64,000 bases of DNA from Pseudaminobacter salicylatoxidans (GTDB taxonomy: Bacteria > Pseudomonadota > Alphaproteobacteria > Rhizobiales > Rhizobiaceae), in contig NZ_QGGG01000001.1 of NCBI RefSeq assembly GCF_003148475.1, positions 372,001-436,000 on the forward strand. Reading direction: 5' to 3'. Position numbers and translations under genes: made by a program. Shown here piece by piece: positions 17,195 to 25,227 of the stretch; within the stretch, counting starts at the first letter, position 1; each line of letters opens with the position of its first letter. The notes beneath the pieces were generated by a model. That model searched no databases and was not told the origin of the DNA. It saw only the letters and a list, made by a program, of their open reading frames with translations.

Positions 17195-19405
17195 TCAGAA
17201 CCTGGAGGTCAGGCTGACCCAGAAGCGGCGGCCTTCCACGACGGCATTGAGTTCATCGACTTCGGCACGCTTGTCGAACATATTGTAGACGGCAGCGTTC
17301 AGCGTGACATTCTCGTTGAAATCGTAGGACGCGCCGATGTCGAACGTTGTGTAGGCGTCATATTTGCGCGCCAGCACGGTCTTGCCATCGGGCGAATAGG
17401 CGATAGGCCTGCCTGCCGTTCCAAGGCGCTGTCCGGCATTGATCTCCGAGCCATGATAGTTGGCTGCCGCCCAGGCGGTCAGCCCGTCATAGGGCGTGCG
17501 CCAGTCGGCGCGCAGATTGGCCATGTGCTCGGGCGTGCGGGCAAGCGGGAAGCCGATAAAGTCGCCGGTCTTCTGGCGCGAATGCGTATAGGTGTAGTTG
17601 CCGCGCAAGGTGATGTCGTCGGTGACTTCCCAGTCGGCGGTAAGTTCCACGCCCTGCATCACGGCGTTGTCGATATTGTAGCTGTGCCAGAGCTGATAGT
17701 AGGGGTCTTCGCTCCAGCGGGCGACGGTGCCGTCGTCATTATAGACGCGCTCGTTGGCGATCTTGTCCTTGAAATCGGTGTAGAAATAGGTGGCGCCGGC
17801 ACGGAAGCCCGCGAGGCTGTCCCACAGCACGCTTGCTTCGTAGCTCGTGCTGGTCTCCGGGCGCAGATTCGGGTCGCCGATGATGACGCCGCAGGTGCCC
17901 TGCGAGGCGCAGTTACCGCCGCCGGTGGTGTAGGCGTAACCGGGCGCGATGGTGCGGATTTCCGGCGCGCGGAAGCCGGTGGAGACACCGCCCTTCAGCG
18001 TGATCTGATCGGTCGCGTGCCAGACGGCATAGCCGCGCGGGCTGAAATGCGAGCCATAGATTTCGTGGTCGTCCATGCGGATGCCGCCGGTGAGGGCGAA
18101 ATCCGGGGTGATCCACCATTCGTCCTCGGCAAACAGCGCCCACTGCTTGATGTTGAACTGCTCGTCCAGGCCGGTGCGGCGTCCGGGGTTCTGGTCAGTG
18201 AGGTTTCCTTCGGAGAACTGGCCACCGGTCACCAGCGTGTGCCGGCCGAGCAGTTCGAAGGGAGTGGTGAACTTGCCGTCGATGATGGTGTTGCGGATTT
18301 CCGGCGACCGCAGGTTCTCCACGAAGCGGGATTCGTTATCGTCCCAGTTGAAATTGGTGCGCTTGGCCCATTCCTGCAGGATCGAGAATTCCGAAGTCGT
18401 CCAGCCCCAGCGGCCGGTGTGGCTCAGCGACCAGTGATCGCGGTCGTTATAATTATAGCGATCGACCGGCTTGCTGCTCTGAGTCGGCACGGGGTCGATC
18501 GTATTGCCGACGGTGGTGTTGCGACGCAGCCGTGTATGGCCGGCTTCCAATGTGATGTCATGGTCTTCGTTCGGCGTCAGCGTCAGCCGGGCGGTGATGT
18601 CGGTATCTCGCCATTCGGGCGTGCCCGCGATGAAGGAATCTTCCCCGCGCTTCAGCCCGCGGCCCCACACCTGCAGGCCAAGCAGTTCGGGAATGAAGGG
18701 GCCGCTTGCGTAAAATGCCGCCTGTCCCGAATTTCCGTAGTCGGAATGCTGCTGCAGCGTACCGTCGAGAGTGACGGAGCCGGTCCAGCGATCGGCCACC
18801 TTGCGGGTGATGATGTTGATGACGCCGCCCATTGCGTCCGAGCCATAGAGCGACGACATCGGGCCACGCACCACCTCGATGCGGTCGATGGCCGAAAGCG
18901 GCGGCAGGAAGCTCTGCTCGAACCCGGCGTTGCCGTTGGTGCGCGCGTCGCGGGTGTTCTGCCGCTTACCATCGACCAGCAGCAGGGTATAGGAGCCGGG
19001 CAGGCCGCGGATGAAGATATCCTGCTCGCCGGCGATACCCGTCACCGCGACACCCTGAATGTCGCGCAGGGCGTCGGTCAGGTCGCGATAAGAACCTTTT
19101 TCCAGTTGTTCGCGCGGCACGACGGTGATGCTCGCCGGCGCATCGGTCACGTTCTGCTCGAAGCCGGTCGCCGTGACGACGATGGTGCCGAGCGTCATGG
19201 TGCCGCTTTCGGCGGCATCGCCATCCCGCTTCTGCTGCCCGGCCGATTCTTCCGCCGACTGCGCGAAGGCCCTGGAGGGGATCGCAACAAGCGTCGAGAC
19301 AAGCGCGGTGCCGACCAGGCCGGCTGACAAGAGGCGTTTCAGGCCCGTTTGAGTGCCGTGCAAACCCGTCAGCCCACCTGGCAGCAAACCAGAAATCCCG
19401 TTCAT
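17195..19405 (-). CDS. TonB-dependent outer-membrane siderophore receptor
   Basis: A 736-residue receptor with an extended signal sequence (cleaved near residue 49, SRAFA-Q), a TonB box (GTIVVTA, residues 73-79), a plug domain (about 85-195: ASITVVPREQLE, IRGLPGSYTLLLVDG, IEVVRGPMSSLYGSDAMGGVINIIT) and a beta-barrel ending in Phe (WVSLTSRF). It resembles catecholate receptors such as FepA/ViuA/BfnH. It is the first gene of the iron-uptake operon, divergent from the LysR-HTH/TrpD2 fusion. An iron-box candidate lies upstream (19463-19477). Confidence 0.93.
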   Translation of the reverse strand: MNGISGLLPGGLTGLHGTQTGLKRLLSAGLVGTALVSTLVAIPSRAFAQSAEESAGQQKRDGDAAESGTMTLGTIVVTATGFEQNVTDAPASITVVPREQLEKGSYRDLTDALRDIQGVAVTGIAGEQDIFIRGLPGSYTLLLVDGKRQNTRDARTNGNAGFEQSFLPPLSAIDRIEVVRGPMSSLYGSDAMGGVINIITRKVADRWTGSVTLDGTLQQHSDYGNSGQAAFYASGPFIPELLGLQVWGRGLKRGEDSFIAGTPEWRDTDITARLTLTPNEDHDITLEAGHTRLRRNTTVGNTIDPVPTQSSKPVDRYNYNDRDHWSLSHTGRWGWTTSEFSILQEWAKRTNFNWDDNESRFVENLRSPEIRNTIIDGKFTTPFELLGRHTLVTGGQFSEGNLTDQNPGRRTGLDEQFNIKQWALFAEDEWWITPDFALTGGIRMDDHEIYGSHFSPRGYAVWHATDQITLKGGVSTGFRAPEIRTIAPGYAYTTGGGNCASQGTCGVIIGDPNLRPETSTSYEASVLWDSLAGFRAGATYFYTDFKDKIANERVYNDDGTVARWSEDPYYQLWHSYNIDNAVMQGVELTADWEVTDDITLRGNYTYTHSRQKTGDFIGFPLARTPEHMANLRADWRTPYDGLTAWAAANYHGSEINAGQRLGTAGRPIAYSPDGKTVLARKYDAYTTFDIGASYDFNENVTLNAAVYNMFDKRAEVDELNAVVEGRRFWVSLTSRF

Positions 19406-19462
19406 GTCAGCGTCCCGCCTTTAAACTTGAGTAACGAGGTCCTCTTATTTATGACGATAATA

Positions 19463-19477
19463 TGAGGTCAACGGTCA
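19463..19477. promoter_or_regulatory. Iron-responsive IRO-box candidate (TGA-N9-TCA)
   Basis: TGAGGTCAACGGTCA matches the TGA-N9-TCA consensus described for RirA-regulated promoters of rhizobia. It lies 58 bases upstream of the TonB-dependent receptor start, within the divergent promoter. The match is short, so chance cannot be excluded. Confidence 0.45.
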
Positions 19478-19546
19478 TGTTTCAGAATCTTTCCAAATTC
19501 AGGAAAGCGCAATCTGGAACCGTTCTAAGAAACTGGTGTTCTGCTG

Positions 19547-21019
19547 ATGGATTCGCGTTCTGACATGACGGCATCCCGCAAGGGCGAGGGTGGGGCGGAA
19601 ACGGCGCCTTCGTCGCGGCTCGGCCGAATGCGGCTGTTGGTCGCGCTGGATTGCCTGCTGGTTGAAGGAAGCGTGGGCAAGGCAGCCGCCCGGCTGGGCC
19701 TGAGCGATGCCGCCATGAGTCGTCTGCTGAGCCAGGCACGGGCGCTTTATGCCGACCAGCTTTTCATCCGCTCGGGCCGCCGCCTGGTGCCGACGCCCAG
19801 GGCGGAAGCCCTGCGCAAGCGTTTGCGCGCGCTCGCGGCGGAAGCCGATGCCCTTGTGGAAGGCACCGAAACGCCGGTTGCGCAGGATCACGCCGCCGCA
19901 GAGAGCTGGCGCCGCGCGCCGATCATCGAGGCCCCGCCATTGGCCATGCGACCGGCATTCGCACTCGACGACCAGCCTTCGCCCGAGGCGCTCGCGCAGC
20001 AGATCGCCAGGATCCATGAGGAAAACGATCCTCGCCGGCGCGTGGCTAAATACATCGCCACCATCGGGCGCAAGCTGGGCAATTCGCGCCCGCTGACCAT
20101 AGTGGAGGCCGAGGACGCATTCGCGGCCGTTCTGCATGGTGGGGCAGACCCCGCCCAGATAGGCGCGCTGCTGCGGCTGATTAGCTACCGTGGCGAAACC
20201 GCGCCGGAGATAGCGGGCCTGACGCTGGCGGCACGCGGCCGCGCGCTCACGTCTTTCGGGTCCACTGCGCGGGTGGCCGACCTCGATTGGCCGGCCTATC
20301 TGTCGCCGCGTTCCCTGCGCACGCCGTGGTTTCTTCAGGCTGCCTGTCTGGTCGCCAGGGCGGGCTATCGCGTGGTGCTGCACGGAAGTTATGCAAGCGG
20401 GGCGAGCGGCAAGCTCGAATATGCCGCCGATGCGCTGGGCATTCCGATCTGCCTTTCGGTCGCCGAGGCGCATGTGGCGCTGGACAGGGCGAGCATCGCC
20501 TATCTTCCGCTCGCTGCGATCTCACCGCAGATGCAGGGGCTGCTTTCCCTTTATCCGTTATTCGAATCGCGCTCGCCCGCCAACAGCGCCGTGCATCTGC
20601 TCAACCCGCTGGCGGCACGCGCCTCGTTTCTGGGTGTGACCCAGCCTGCCTATCGCGAACTGCATCGCGATGCCGCCGCGCTGCTTGGCTGGAAAGATCT
20701 CACCGTCATCGGCAGCAGCCGGGACGTGGCCGAATGGATTCCGTATCGCTCCATCAGCATCCACCGCCTTGTTGGAGGCGAGGCGAGGGACCAGCGCCTT
20801 CAGGCACTGGAAGAGCCGCGCGCGGAACAGCGGATCGGCTTGACCTCGTTCGAATACTGGCACGCGGTCTGGCAGGGAACGGCGCATGACGAGCGTGCCA
20901 CGCGCATCGTGCTGGCAACGGCCGCGCTCGCGCTGATGACCATTGAAAGGACGGGAGAAGACGGGTTTTCCTCAACTTATCGCAAGGCGGAGATGCTGTG
21001 GAACGCGCGCATGAAGTGA
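19547..21019 (+). CDS. LysR-type HTH fused to a TrpD2/YbiB-like glycosyltransferase-3-fold domain
   Basis: A 490-residue two-domain protein. Residues 25-90 are a LysR-type winged helix (SVGKAAARLGLSDAAMSRLLSQ, then LFIRSGRRLVPTPRAEAL). From about 148 to the end it follows the YbiB/TrpD2 family: a helical N-lobe, LRTPWFLQAACLVARAGYRVVLHG, SGKLEYAADALGIPI, YLPLAAISPQMQGLLSLYPLFESRSPANSAVHLLNPLAA and FLGVTQPAY. The PRPP-binding GTGGD loop of true anthranilate phosphoribosyltransferase is absent. Escherichia coli YbiB binds nucleic acid and has no known enzyme activity. Its position, divergent from the siderophore operon and upstream of exbBD-tonB, suggests a regulator of iron uptake; this is inference. 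No clear RBS precedes ATG 19547. Confidence 0.8.
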   Translation: MDSRSDMTASRKGEGGAETAPSSRLGRMRLLVALDCLLVEGSVGKAAARLGLSDAAMSRLLSQARALYADQLFIRSGRRLVPTPRAEALRKRLRALAAEADALVEGTETPVAQDHAAAESWRRAPIIEAPPLAMRPAFALDDQPSPEALAQQIARIHEENDPRRRVAKYIATIGRKLGNSRPLTIVEAEDAFAAVLHGGADPAQIGALLRLISYRGETAPEIAGLTLAARGRALTSFGSTARVADLDWPAYLSPRSLRTPWFLQAACLVARAGYRVVLHGSYASGASGKLEYAADALGIPICLSVAEAHVALDRASIAYLPLAAISPQMQGLLSLYPLFESRSPANSAVHLLNPLAARASFLGVTQPAYRELHRDAAALLGWKDLTVIGSSRDVAEWIPYRSISIHRLVGGEARDQRLQALEEPRAEQRIGLTSFEYWHAVWQGTAHDERATRIVLATAALALMTIERTGEDGFSSTYRKAEMLWNARMK

Positions 21020-21081
21020 CGCGAGGGTTGGAGCCACAGCAGGGGAGCGTATCAGAAGGAATAGATAAGGTATTGTTTCGT

Positions 21082-21101
21082 AACAATTATTAATAGTTGT
21101 T
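21082..21101. promoter_or_regulatory. AT-rich 20-bp inverted repeat upstream of exbB
   Basis: AACAATTATTAATAGTTGTT is symmetrical except for one mismatched base pair. It lies about 100 bases upstream of exbB. It could be an iron-responsive operator (Irr/Fur/RirA class) or a weak hairpin after the upstream gene. Its function is not shown. Confidence 0.35.
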
Positions 21102-21205
21102 CAGAAAATATTTCAAAACGGTTGTGCGGAGTCCGCTTGCCATGGCACCATAATATGACTATTACGCTCCACAAATAATCGACCGTGCACGGCAAAGGAC
21201 GGACC

Positions 21206-22162
21206 ATGCTGAAGAAACGGATTGCGGCCATGATGCTGATGGCGGGCTCGGTGTTGGCTGCCCCCGGCATTGGTCATGCTCAGGAGCAGACGGCCCCGCA
21301 GGCGCCTGCTGCCCAAGCACCGGCCATGCCGCAGGAGCTTTCCGCCCCTGCCGGGCAACAGCCCATGACTGCGACGCCGACCGACATCATGCCCCCCGAC
21401 GCGCCGTCCACGCCGAATGACAACCGGCCGGTGGCACAGCAAGCCCCATCGGCGCTCGAACTGCCGCACAATCTTTCGCCATGGGGCATGTTCATGGGCG
21501 CTGACATCGTGGTGAAGGCCGTGATGATCGGCCTGGCCTTCGCTTCACTCGTCACCTGGACGGTGTGGCTTGCCAAGTCGCTGGAACTGGCGGCAGCGCG
21601 CCATAGGGCGCGACGCGCGCTTCACGTCATCAGCAAGGCGCGCACCCTTGCCGACGCCGGTCGCGCATTGGAGGCCAGGCACGATACCGGCGCAGCCCTC
21701 GTCCATGCCGCCCGGCAGGAGGTCGAACTCACCCAGGCCGCGCTCGACCATGCCGGCGGCGACGGCCTGAAGGAACGTGTCGGCTCGCGCCTGTCGCGCA
21801 TCGAGGCCATGGCGGGGCGGCGCATGTCGCGCGGCACCGGTGTGCTCGCCACCATCGGTTCCACCGCGCCCTTCGTCGGTCTGTTCGGCACGGTCTGGGG
21901 CATCATGAATTCCTTCATCGGAATCTCCGAGGCGCAGACCACCAACCTTGCGGTCGTCGCGCCCGGCATCGCCGAGGCGTTGCTGGCGACCGCCCTCGGC
22001 CTGGTCGCGGCCATTCCGGCAGTCGTCATCTACAACGTCTTCGCCCGTGCGATCACCGGCTATCGCCAGCTTCTCGCCGACGCCTCGGCAGGCGTGGAGC
22101 GTCTCGTCAGCCGCGACCTCGACTTTCGCTCGGTGCGCCCCAGAGCCGTAGCCGCCGAATAG
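21206..22162 (+). CDS. exbB: TonB-system energiser ExbB
   Basis: A 318-residue ExbB/MotA-family proton-channel protein. It has a signal-like N terminus and an Ala/Pro/Gln-rich stretch up to about residue 90, as in alphaproteobacterial ExbB, then three membrane spans: about 95-120, 205-230 (GSTAPFVGLFGTVWGIMNSF) and 248-272 (EALLATALGLVAAIPAVVIYN). The start is ATG 21206, preceded by AAAGGACGG. With ExbD it uses the proton gradient to drive TonB. It is followed after 11 bases by exbD and then tonB, in one operon. Confidence 0.95.
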   Translation: MLKKRIAAMMLMAGSVLAAPGIGHAQEQTAPQAPAAQAPAMPQELSAPAGQQPMTATPTDIMPPDAPSTPNDNRPVAQQAPSALELPHNLSPWGMFMGADIVVKAVMIGLAFASLVTWTVWLAKSLELAAARHRARRALHVISKARTLADAGRALEARHDTGAALVHAARQEVELTQAALDHAGGDGLKERVGSRLSRIEAMAGRRMSRGTGVLATIGSTAPFVGLFGTVWGIMNSFIGISEAQTTNLAVVAPGIAEALLATALGLVAAIPAVVIYNVFARAITGYRQLLADASAGVERLVSRDLDFRSVRPRAVAAE

Positions 22163-22173
22163 GGAGCAGGATC

Positions 22174-22620
22174 ATGGCCGCCCGAATCCGCGACAGCGCC
22201 GGCGACGAGCTGGAAGAAAGCCACGAGATCAATGTGACGCCGTTCATCGACGTCATGCTCGTCCTGCTCATCATCTTCATGGTGGCGGCGCCGCTGGCCA
22301 CCGTGGACATCAATGTCGACCTGCCGGCTTCGACCGCTGCCGCGGCACCCCGCCCGGACAAGCCGGTCTATCTTACGCTGAAGGAAGACCTGTCGCTGGC
22401 GCTGGGCAATGAGGCAGTGCCGCGTCAGACCTTTGGCGCCGTACTGGACCAGCAGACGGGCGGCGACAAGGAAACGCGCATCTTCCTGCGCGCCGACAAG
22501 GTGGTCGGCTATGGCGAACTGATGGAAGTGATGAACCTGCTGCGCGCGTCCGGCTATCTCAAGATCGCACTGGTCGGAATTGAAACCGTGCCTGCCGGGG
22601 AGGCACCACAACCGCAATGA
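22174..22620 (+). CDS. exbD: TonB-system energiser ExbD
   Basis: A 148-residue ExbD/TolR-family protein with a single N-terminal membrane span (INVTPFIDVMLVLLIIFMVAAPL, about residues 16-38) containing the essential Asp of the proton pathway, and a periplasmic domain ending in VVGYGELMEVMNLLRASGYLKIALVG. Its stop overlaps the tonB start (ATGA), so the two are translationally coupled. Confidence 0.95.
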   Translation: MAARIRDSAGDELEESHEINVTPFIDVMLVLLIIFMVAAPLATVDINVDLPASTAAAAPRPDKPVYLTLKEDLSLALGNEAVPRQTFGAVLDQQTGGDKETRIFLRADKVVGYGELMEVMNLLRASGYLKIALVGIETVPAGEAPQPQ

Positions 22621-23543
22621 GCGTGGCCGCCGAGCATCCTGGCTTCGACGCTCACAGCGCACTTCCCTCGAAGCGGGAAGTGGCAGGCTGGGCGACGGCG
22701 GCGCTGGTCGTGCTGACACTCCATGCAGTGGTCGCGGCCGCTTTCCAATACATGCAGAATGACGCGCCGACCGGCCCGCAGGAGGCGGCGATGGTGGTCG
22801 AGCTTGCGCCATTGCCTTTCGTCGCGCCGAGCGAAGTGGAAAGCGACGTCATACCGGAAGAGGTTTCGCCCGAGATTTCGGACGCCGTCGATGGCATCGA
22901 AACCATCAGCGAGGAAACCGAGACCGCCACGATTGAACAAGACACGGTCGACCCGATCGAGGAAACGCCGGCAGAGCAGGCGGAGCCCGTCGTCGACGAG
23001 GTCAGCGAGGCCGAGCCTGAAGTCGCCGAGCCCGCGATCACAGAGCCGGAAGTGGCGGAAGCCGTCACGCCGGAGGTGGCCGTGCCGCTGCCTACGCCGC
23101 GTCCGAGGGAAAATCCCAAGCCGGCAGAGCCCAGGACGGCTGAGAAGCCGCAACCGGTCAGGAAGGTGGCAAAGGCAAAGCCGGCCGAAAAGATCGCCGA
23201 CAAGCAGGTGGAGCGCCAGGCGAAAGCGGCTACCGCGCCGGCGCCTTCCACGGCTGCCGCCCCATCCGTCAGCCCGGCGCGCTGGCAGGCGAAGGTTCTG
23301 GCCTGGATCAACAGGCACAAGCCGCGTTCCGCACGTGGTCGCGGCACCGTTCAGGTCAGTTTCTCGATCGGTCCGTCCGGGGATGTCCTGTCTGCAAAGG
23401 TGCAGCGTTCATCCGGTGATTCCGATTTGGATCGGGCCGCGATCGACATGGTGATGCGCTCTTCACCCGTTCCGGCACCCCCGCCGGAAATCGCCAGGGC
23501 GCGCATGAACCTGTCTCTGCCCGTGCAGTTCAGCATACGCTGA
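22617..23543 (+). CDS. tonB: Energy transducer TonB
   Basis: A 308-residue TonB. One N-terminal membrane span (about residues 23-44) is followed by a long acidic and proline-rich periplasmic linker (about 55-200, rich in Glu, Val and Pro) that becomes Lys/Pro-rich. The C-terminal domain spans about 220-308 (WQAKVLAWINRHKP, GTVQVSFSIGPSGDVLSAKVQRSSGDSDLDRAAIDMV). It couples ExbBD energy to the outer-membrane receptors, including the siderophore receptor at 17195-19405. The cobalamin riboswitch begins about 110 bases downstream but belongs to the next transcript. Confidence 0.93.
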   Translation: MSVAAEHPGFDAHSALPSKREVAGWATAALVVLTLHAVVAAAFQYMQNDAPTGPQEAAMVVELAPLPFVAPSEVESDVIPEEVSPEISDAVDGIETISEETETATIEQDTVDPIEETPAEQAEPVVDEVSEAEPEVAEPAITEPEVAEAVTPEVAVPLPTPRPRENPKPAEPRTAEKPQPVRKVAKAKPAEKIADKQVERQAKAATAPAPSTAAAPSVSPARWQAKVLAWINRHKPRSARGRGTVQVSFSIGPSGDVLSAKVQRSSGDSDLDRAAIDMVMRSSPVPAPPPEIARARMNLSLPVQFSIR

Positions 23544-23651
23544 CGTAAAATCGACCTTACATCCGCAATCCGTGGCCTGTCGTCTTTGCGCTTCGGCGAT
23601 GTCGCATTCATGCGGGCGCAGCACCGCATTCGATGATTAGATCGGGACACT

Positions 23652-23827
23652 TCAGGTGCCGGTGTCGTGAAGGCGACACTGGAGAATTGGGAAGCCGGTG
23701 AAAGTCCGGCGCTGCCCCCGCAACGGTGGTGGAGTGTGTCATGGTGGGAGACCACTGGGCGAAAGCCCGGGAAGGTATCCGTGACGGTTCTGCAGAACCA
23801 GCTCCTTAGCCCGGAAACCAGCCTGAA
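23652..23827 (+). ncRNA. Cobalamin (B12) riboswitch
   Basis: The conserved blocks of the adenosylcobalamin riboswitch appear in order. CAGGTGC is at about 23654. GCCGGTGAAAGTCCGGC (23694-23710) is followed by GCTGCCCCCGCAACGG. Then come CCACTGGGC, GCCCGGGAAGGT, and the B12 box AGCCCGGAAACCAGCCTG (23808-23825). It lies on the plus strand 138 bases before the Rieske oxygenase gene and after tonB, so it should control the GbcAB-like operon. I see no strong intrinsic terminator after it, so control of translation or Rho access is possible. Confidence 0.95.
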
Positions 23828-23965
23828 GTCGTTTTAACCCCGACTGATCGCGGTGGGCGGTCAAGTGGCGGATTCTTGCGCGGAAAGCCCCTGCGGGCCG
23901 ATTGCGCAACCATCCACCTCTGAAATCACCACCAGTTCAGTCCTTGTGCGATGCGAGGACAGGAC

Positions 23966-25213
23966 ATGGATGCACGCGCCGACATGCTGAGGCGGATCAG
24001 AAGCCGCCGTGAGGGCTTCAGCCTCGAACAGCCCTTCTATATCGACCCCGACTATTTCAAGCTGGATCTGGAACTGATCTGGTATCGTGACTGGCTCTTC
24101 ATCGGCCACGATTGCGAACTGCCCAGGATCGGCAGCTACATGACCGTGCAGATCGGGGATTACCCGGTGGTCATCGTGCGCGACCAGAAGGGCGATATAC
24201 GCGCCTTCCACAATTCCTGCCGCCATCGCGGCAGCCGCGTCTGCACCGCTCACAAGGGCACGGCTGCCAAGCTGGTGTGCCCCTATCACCAGTGGACCTA
24301 TGAACTCGACGGCCGCCTCCTGTTCGCACGTCAGGTGTGCGACGATTTCGACGCCAGCCAGTTCGGGCTGAAGCCCGTGGCTTGCGAGAGCGTAGGCGGC
24401 TACATCTTCATCTGCCTGGCCGACCAGCCGGCCGACTTCACGCCGATGCGGGCAATGATCGAACCTTACCTTGCGCCACACCGGCTGACGGAGGCCAAGG
24501 TCGCCTTCGAAAGCACCATCATTGAAAAGGGCAACTGGAAGCTGGTGTGGGAAAACAACCGCGAGTGCTACCACTGCGCGGGCAACCATCCCGAACTCTG
24601 CAAGACTTTCCCCGAGGCACCGACCATCACCGGCGTCAATGGCGCGGAGAGCGACCCGGAAATGGTGGCGCATTGGGAAAAGTGCGAGGCTTCCGGCCTG
24701 CCGAGCAAGTTCCGCATCGACCCCGCCGGCCAGTACCGGGCCACGCGCGCGCCGCTGTTGCGCGATGCCGTCAGCTACACCATGACGGGCAGGCAGGCGG
24801 TGAAGCGCAACCTTTCCGACAGCGTGTCCACTGAGCGCATCGGCTCGCTGCTGCTCTATCATTATCCGACGACGTGGAACCACGTTCTGGGCGACCATGC
24901 GGTAACGTTCCGCGTGCTGCCCATCAGCGCCACCGAAACGGCCGTCACCACCAAATGGCTGGTCCACAAGGATGCGGTGGAAGGGGTCGACTACGATCTC
25001 GCCGAACTTACCCATGTGTGGACCGAGACCAACGATCAGGACCGCCGCATCGTCGAGGAGAATGCCTTCGGCATCAAGTCGCCGGCCTATGAACCCGGTC
25101 CTTATTCCGAGGTGCATGAGGGCGGCGTGATCCAGTTCGTCGAATGGTATTGCAACTTCATCGAGCCGCGTCTTGCCACCGGTGATCAGCCGGCGCTGCG
25201 CAGCGTCGCCTGA
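23966..25213 (+). CDS. gbcA: Rieske-type aromatic-ring-dioxygenase-family demethylase, GbcA-like
   Basis: A 415-residue oxygenase alpha subunit. The Rieske [2Fe-2S] site is CRHRGSRVC...CPYHQW (about residues 88-115). The mononuclear iron site is around NNRECYHCAGNHPEL (about 199-213), with the remaining acidic ligand expected near the C terminus. It resembles GbcA, which demethylates glycine betaine oxidatively to dimethylglycine and formaldehyde; stachydrine (proline betaine) demethylase is the main alternative. Start ATG 23966 has GAGGAC upstream; ATG 23951 is less likely. The operon continues with its reductase. It is unusual in lying directly behind a cobalamin riboswitch. Confidence 0.88.
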   Translation: MDARADMLRRIRSRREGFSLEQPFYIDPDYFKLDLELIWYRDWLFIGHDCELPRIGSYMTVQIGDYPVVIVRDQKGDIRAFHNSCRHRGSRVCTAHKGTAAKLVCPYHQWTYELDGRLLFARQVCDDFDASQFGLKPVACESVGGYIFICLADQPADFTPMRAMIEPYLAPHRLTEAKVAFESTIIEKGNWKLVWENNRECYHCAGNHPELCKTFPEAPTITGVNGAESDPEMVAHWEKCEASGLPSKFRIDPAGQYRATRAPLLRDAVSYTMTGRQAVKRNLSDSVSTERIGSLLLYHYPTTWNHVLGDHAVTFRVLPISATETAVTTKWLVHKDAVEGVDYDLAELTHVWTETNDQDRRIVEENAFGIKSPAYEPGPYSEVHEGGVIQFVEWYCNFIEPRLATGDQPALRSVA

Positions 25214-25227
25214 GGCGGGAGAAGACC

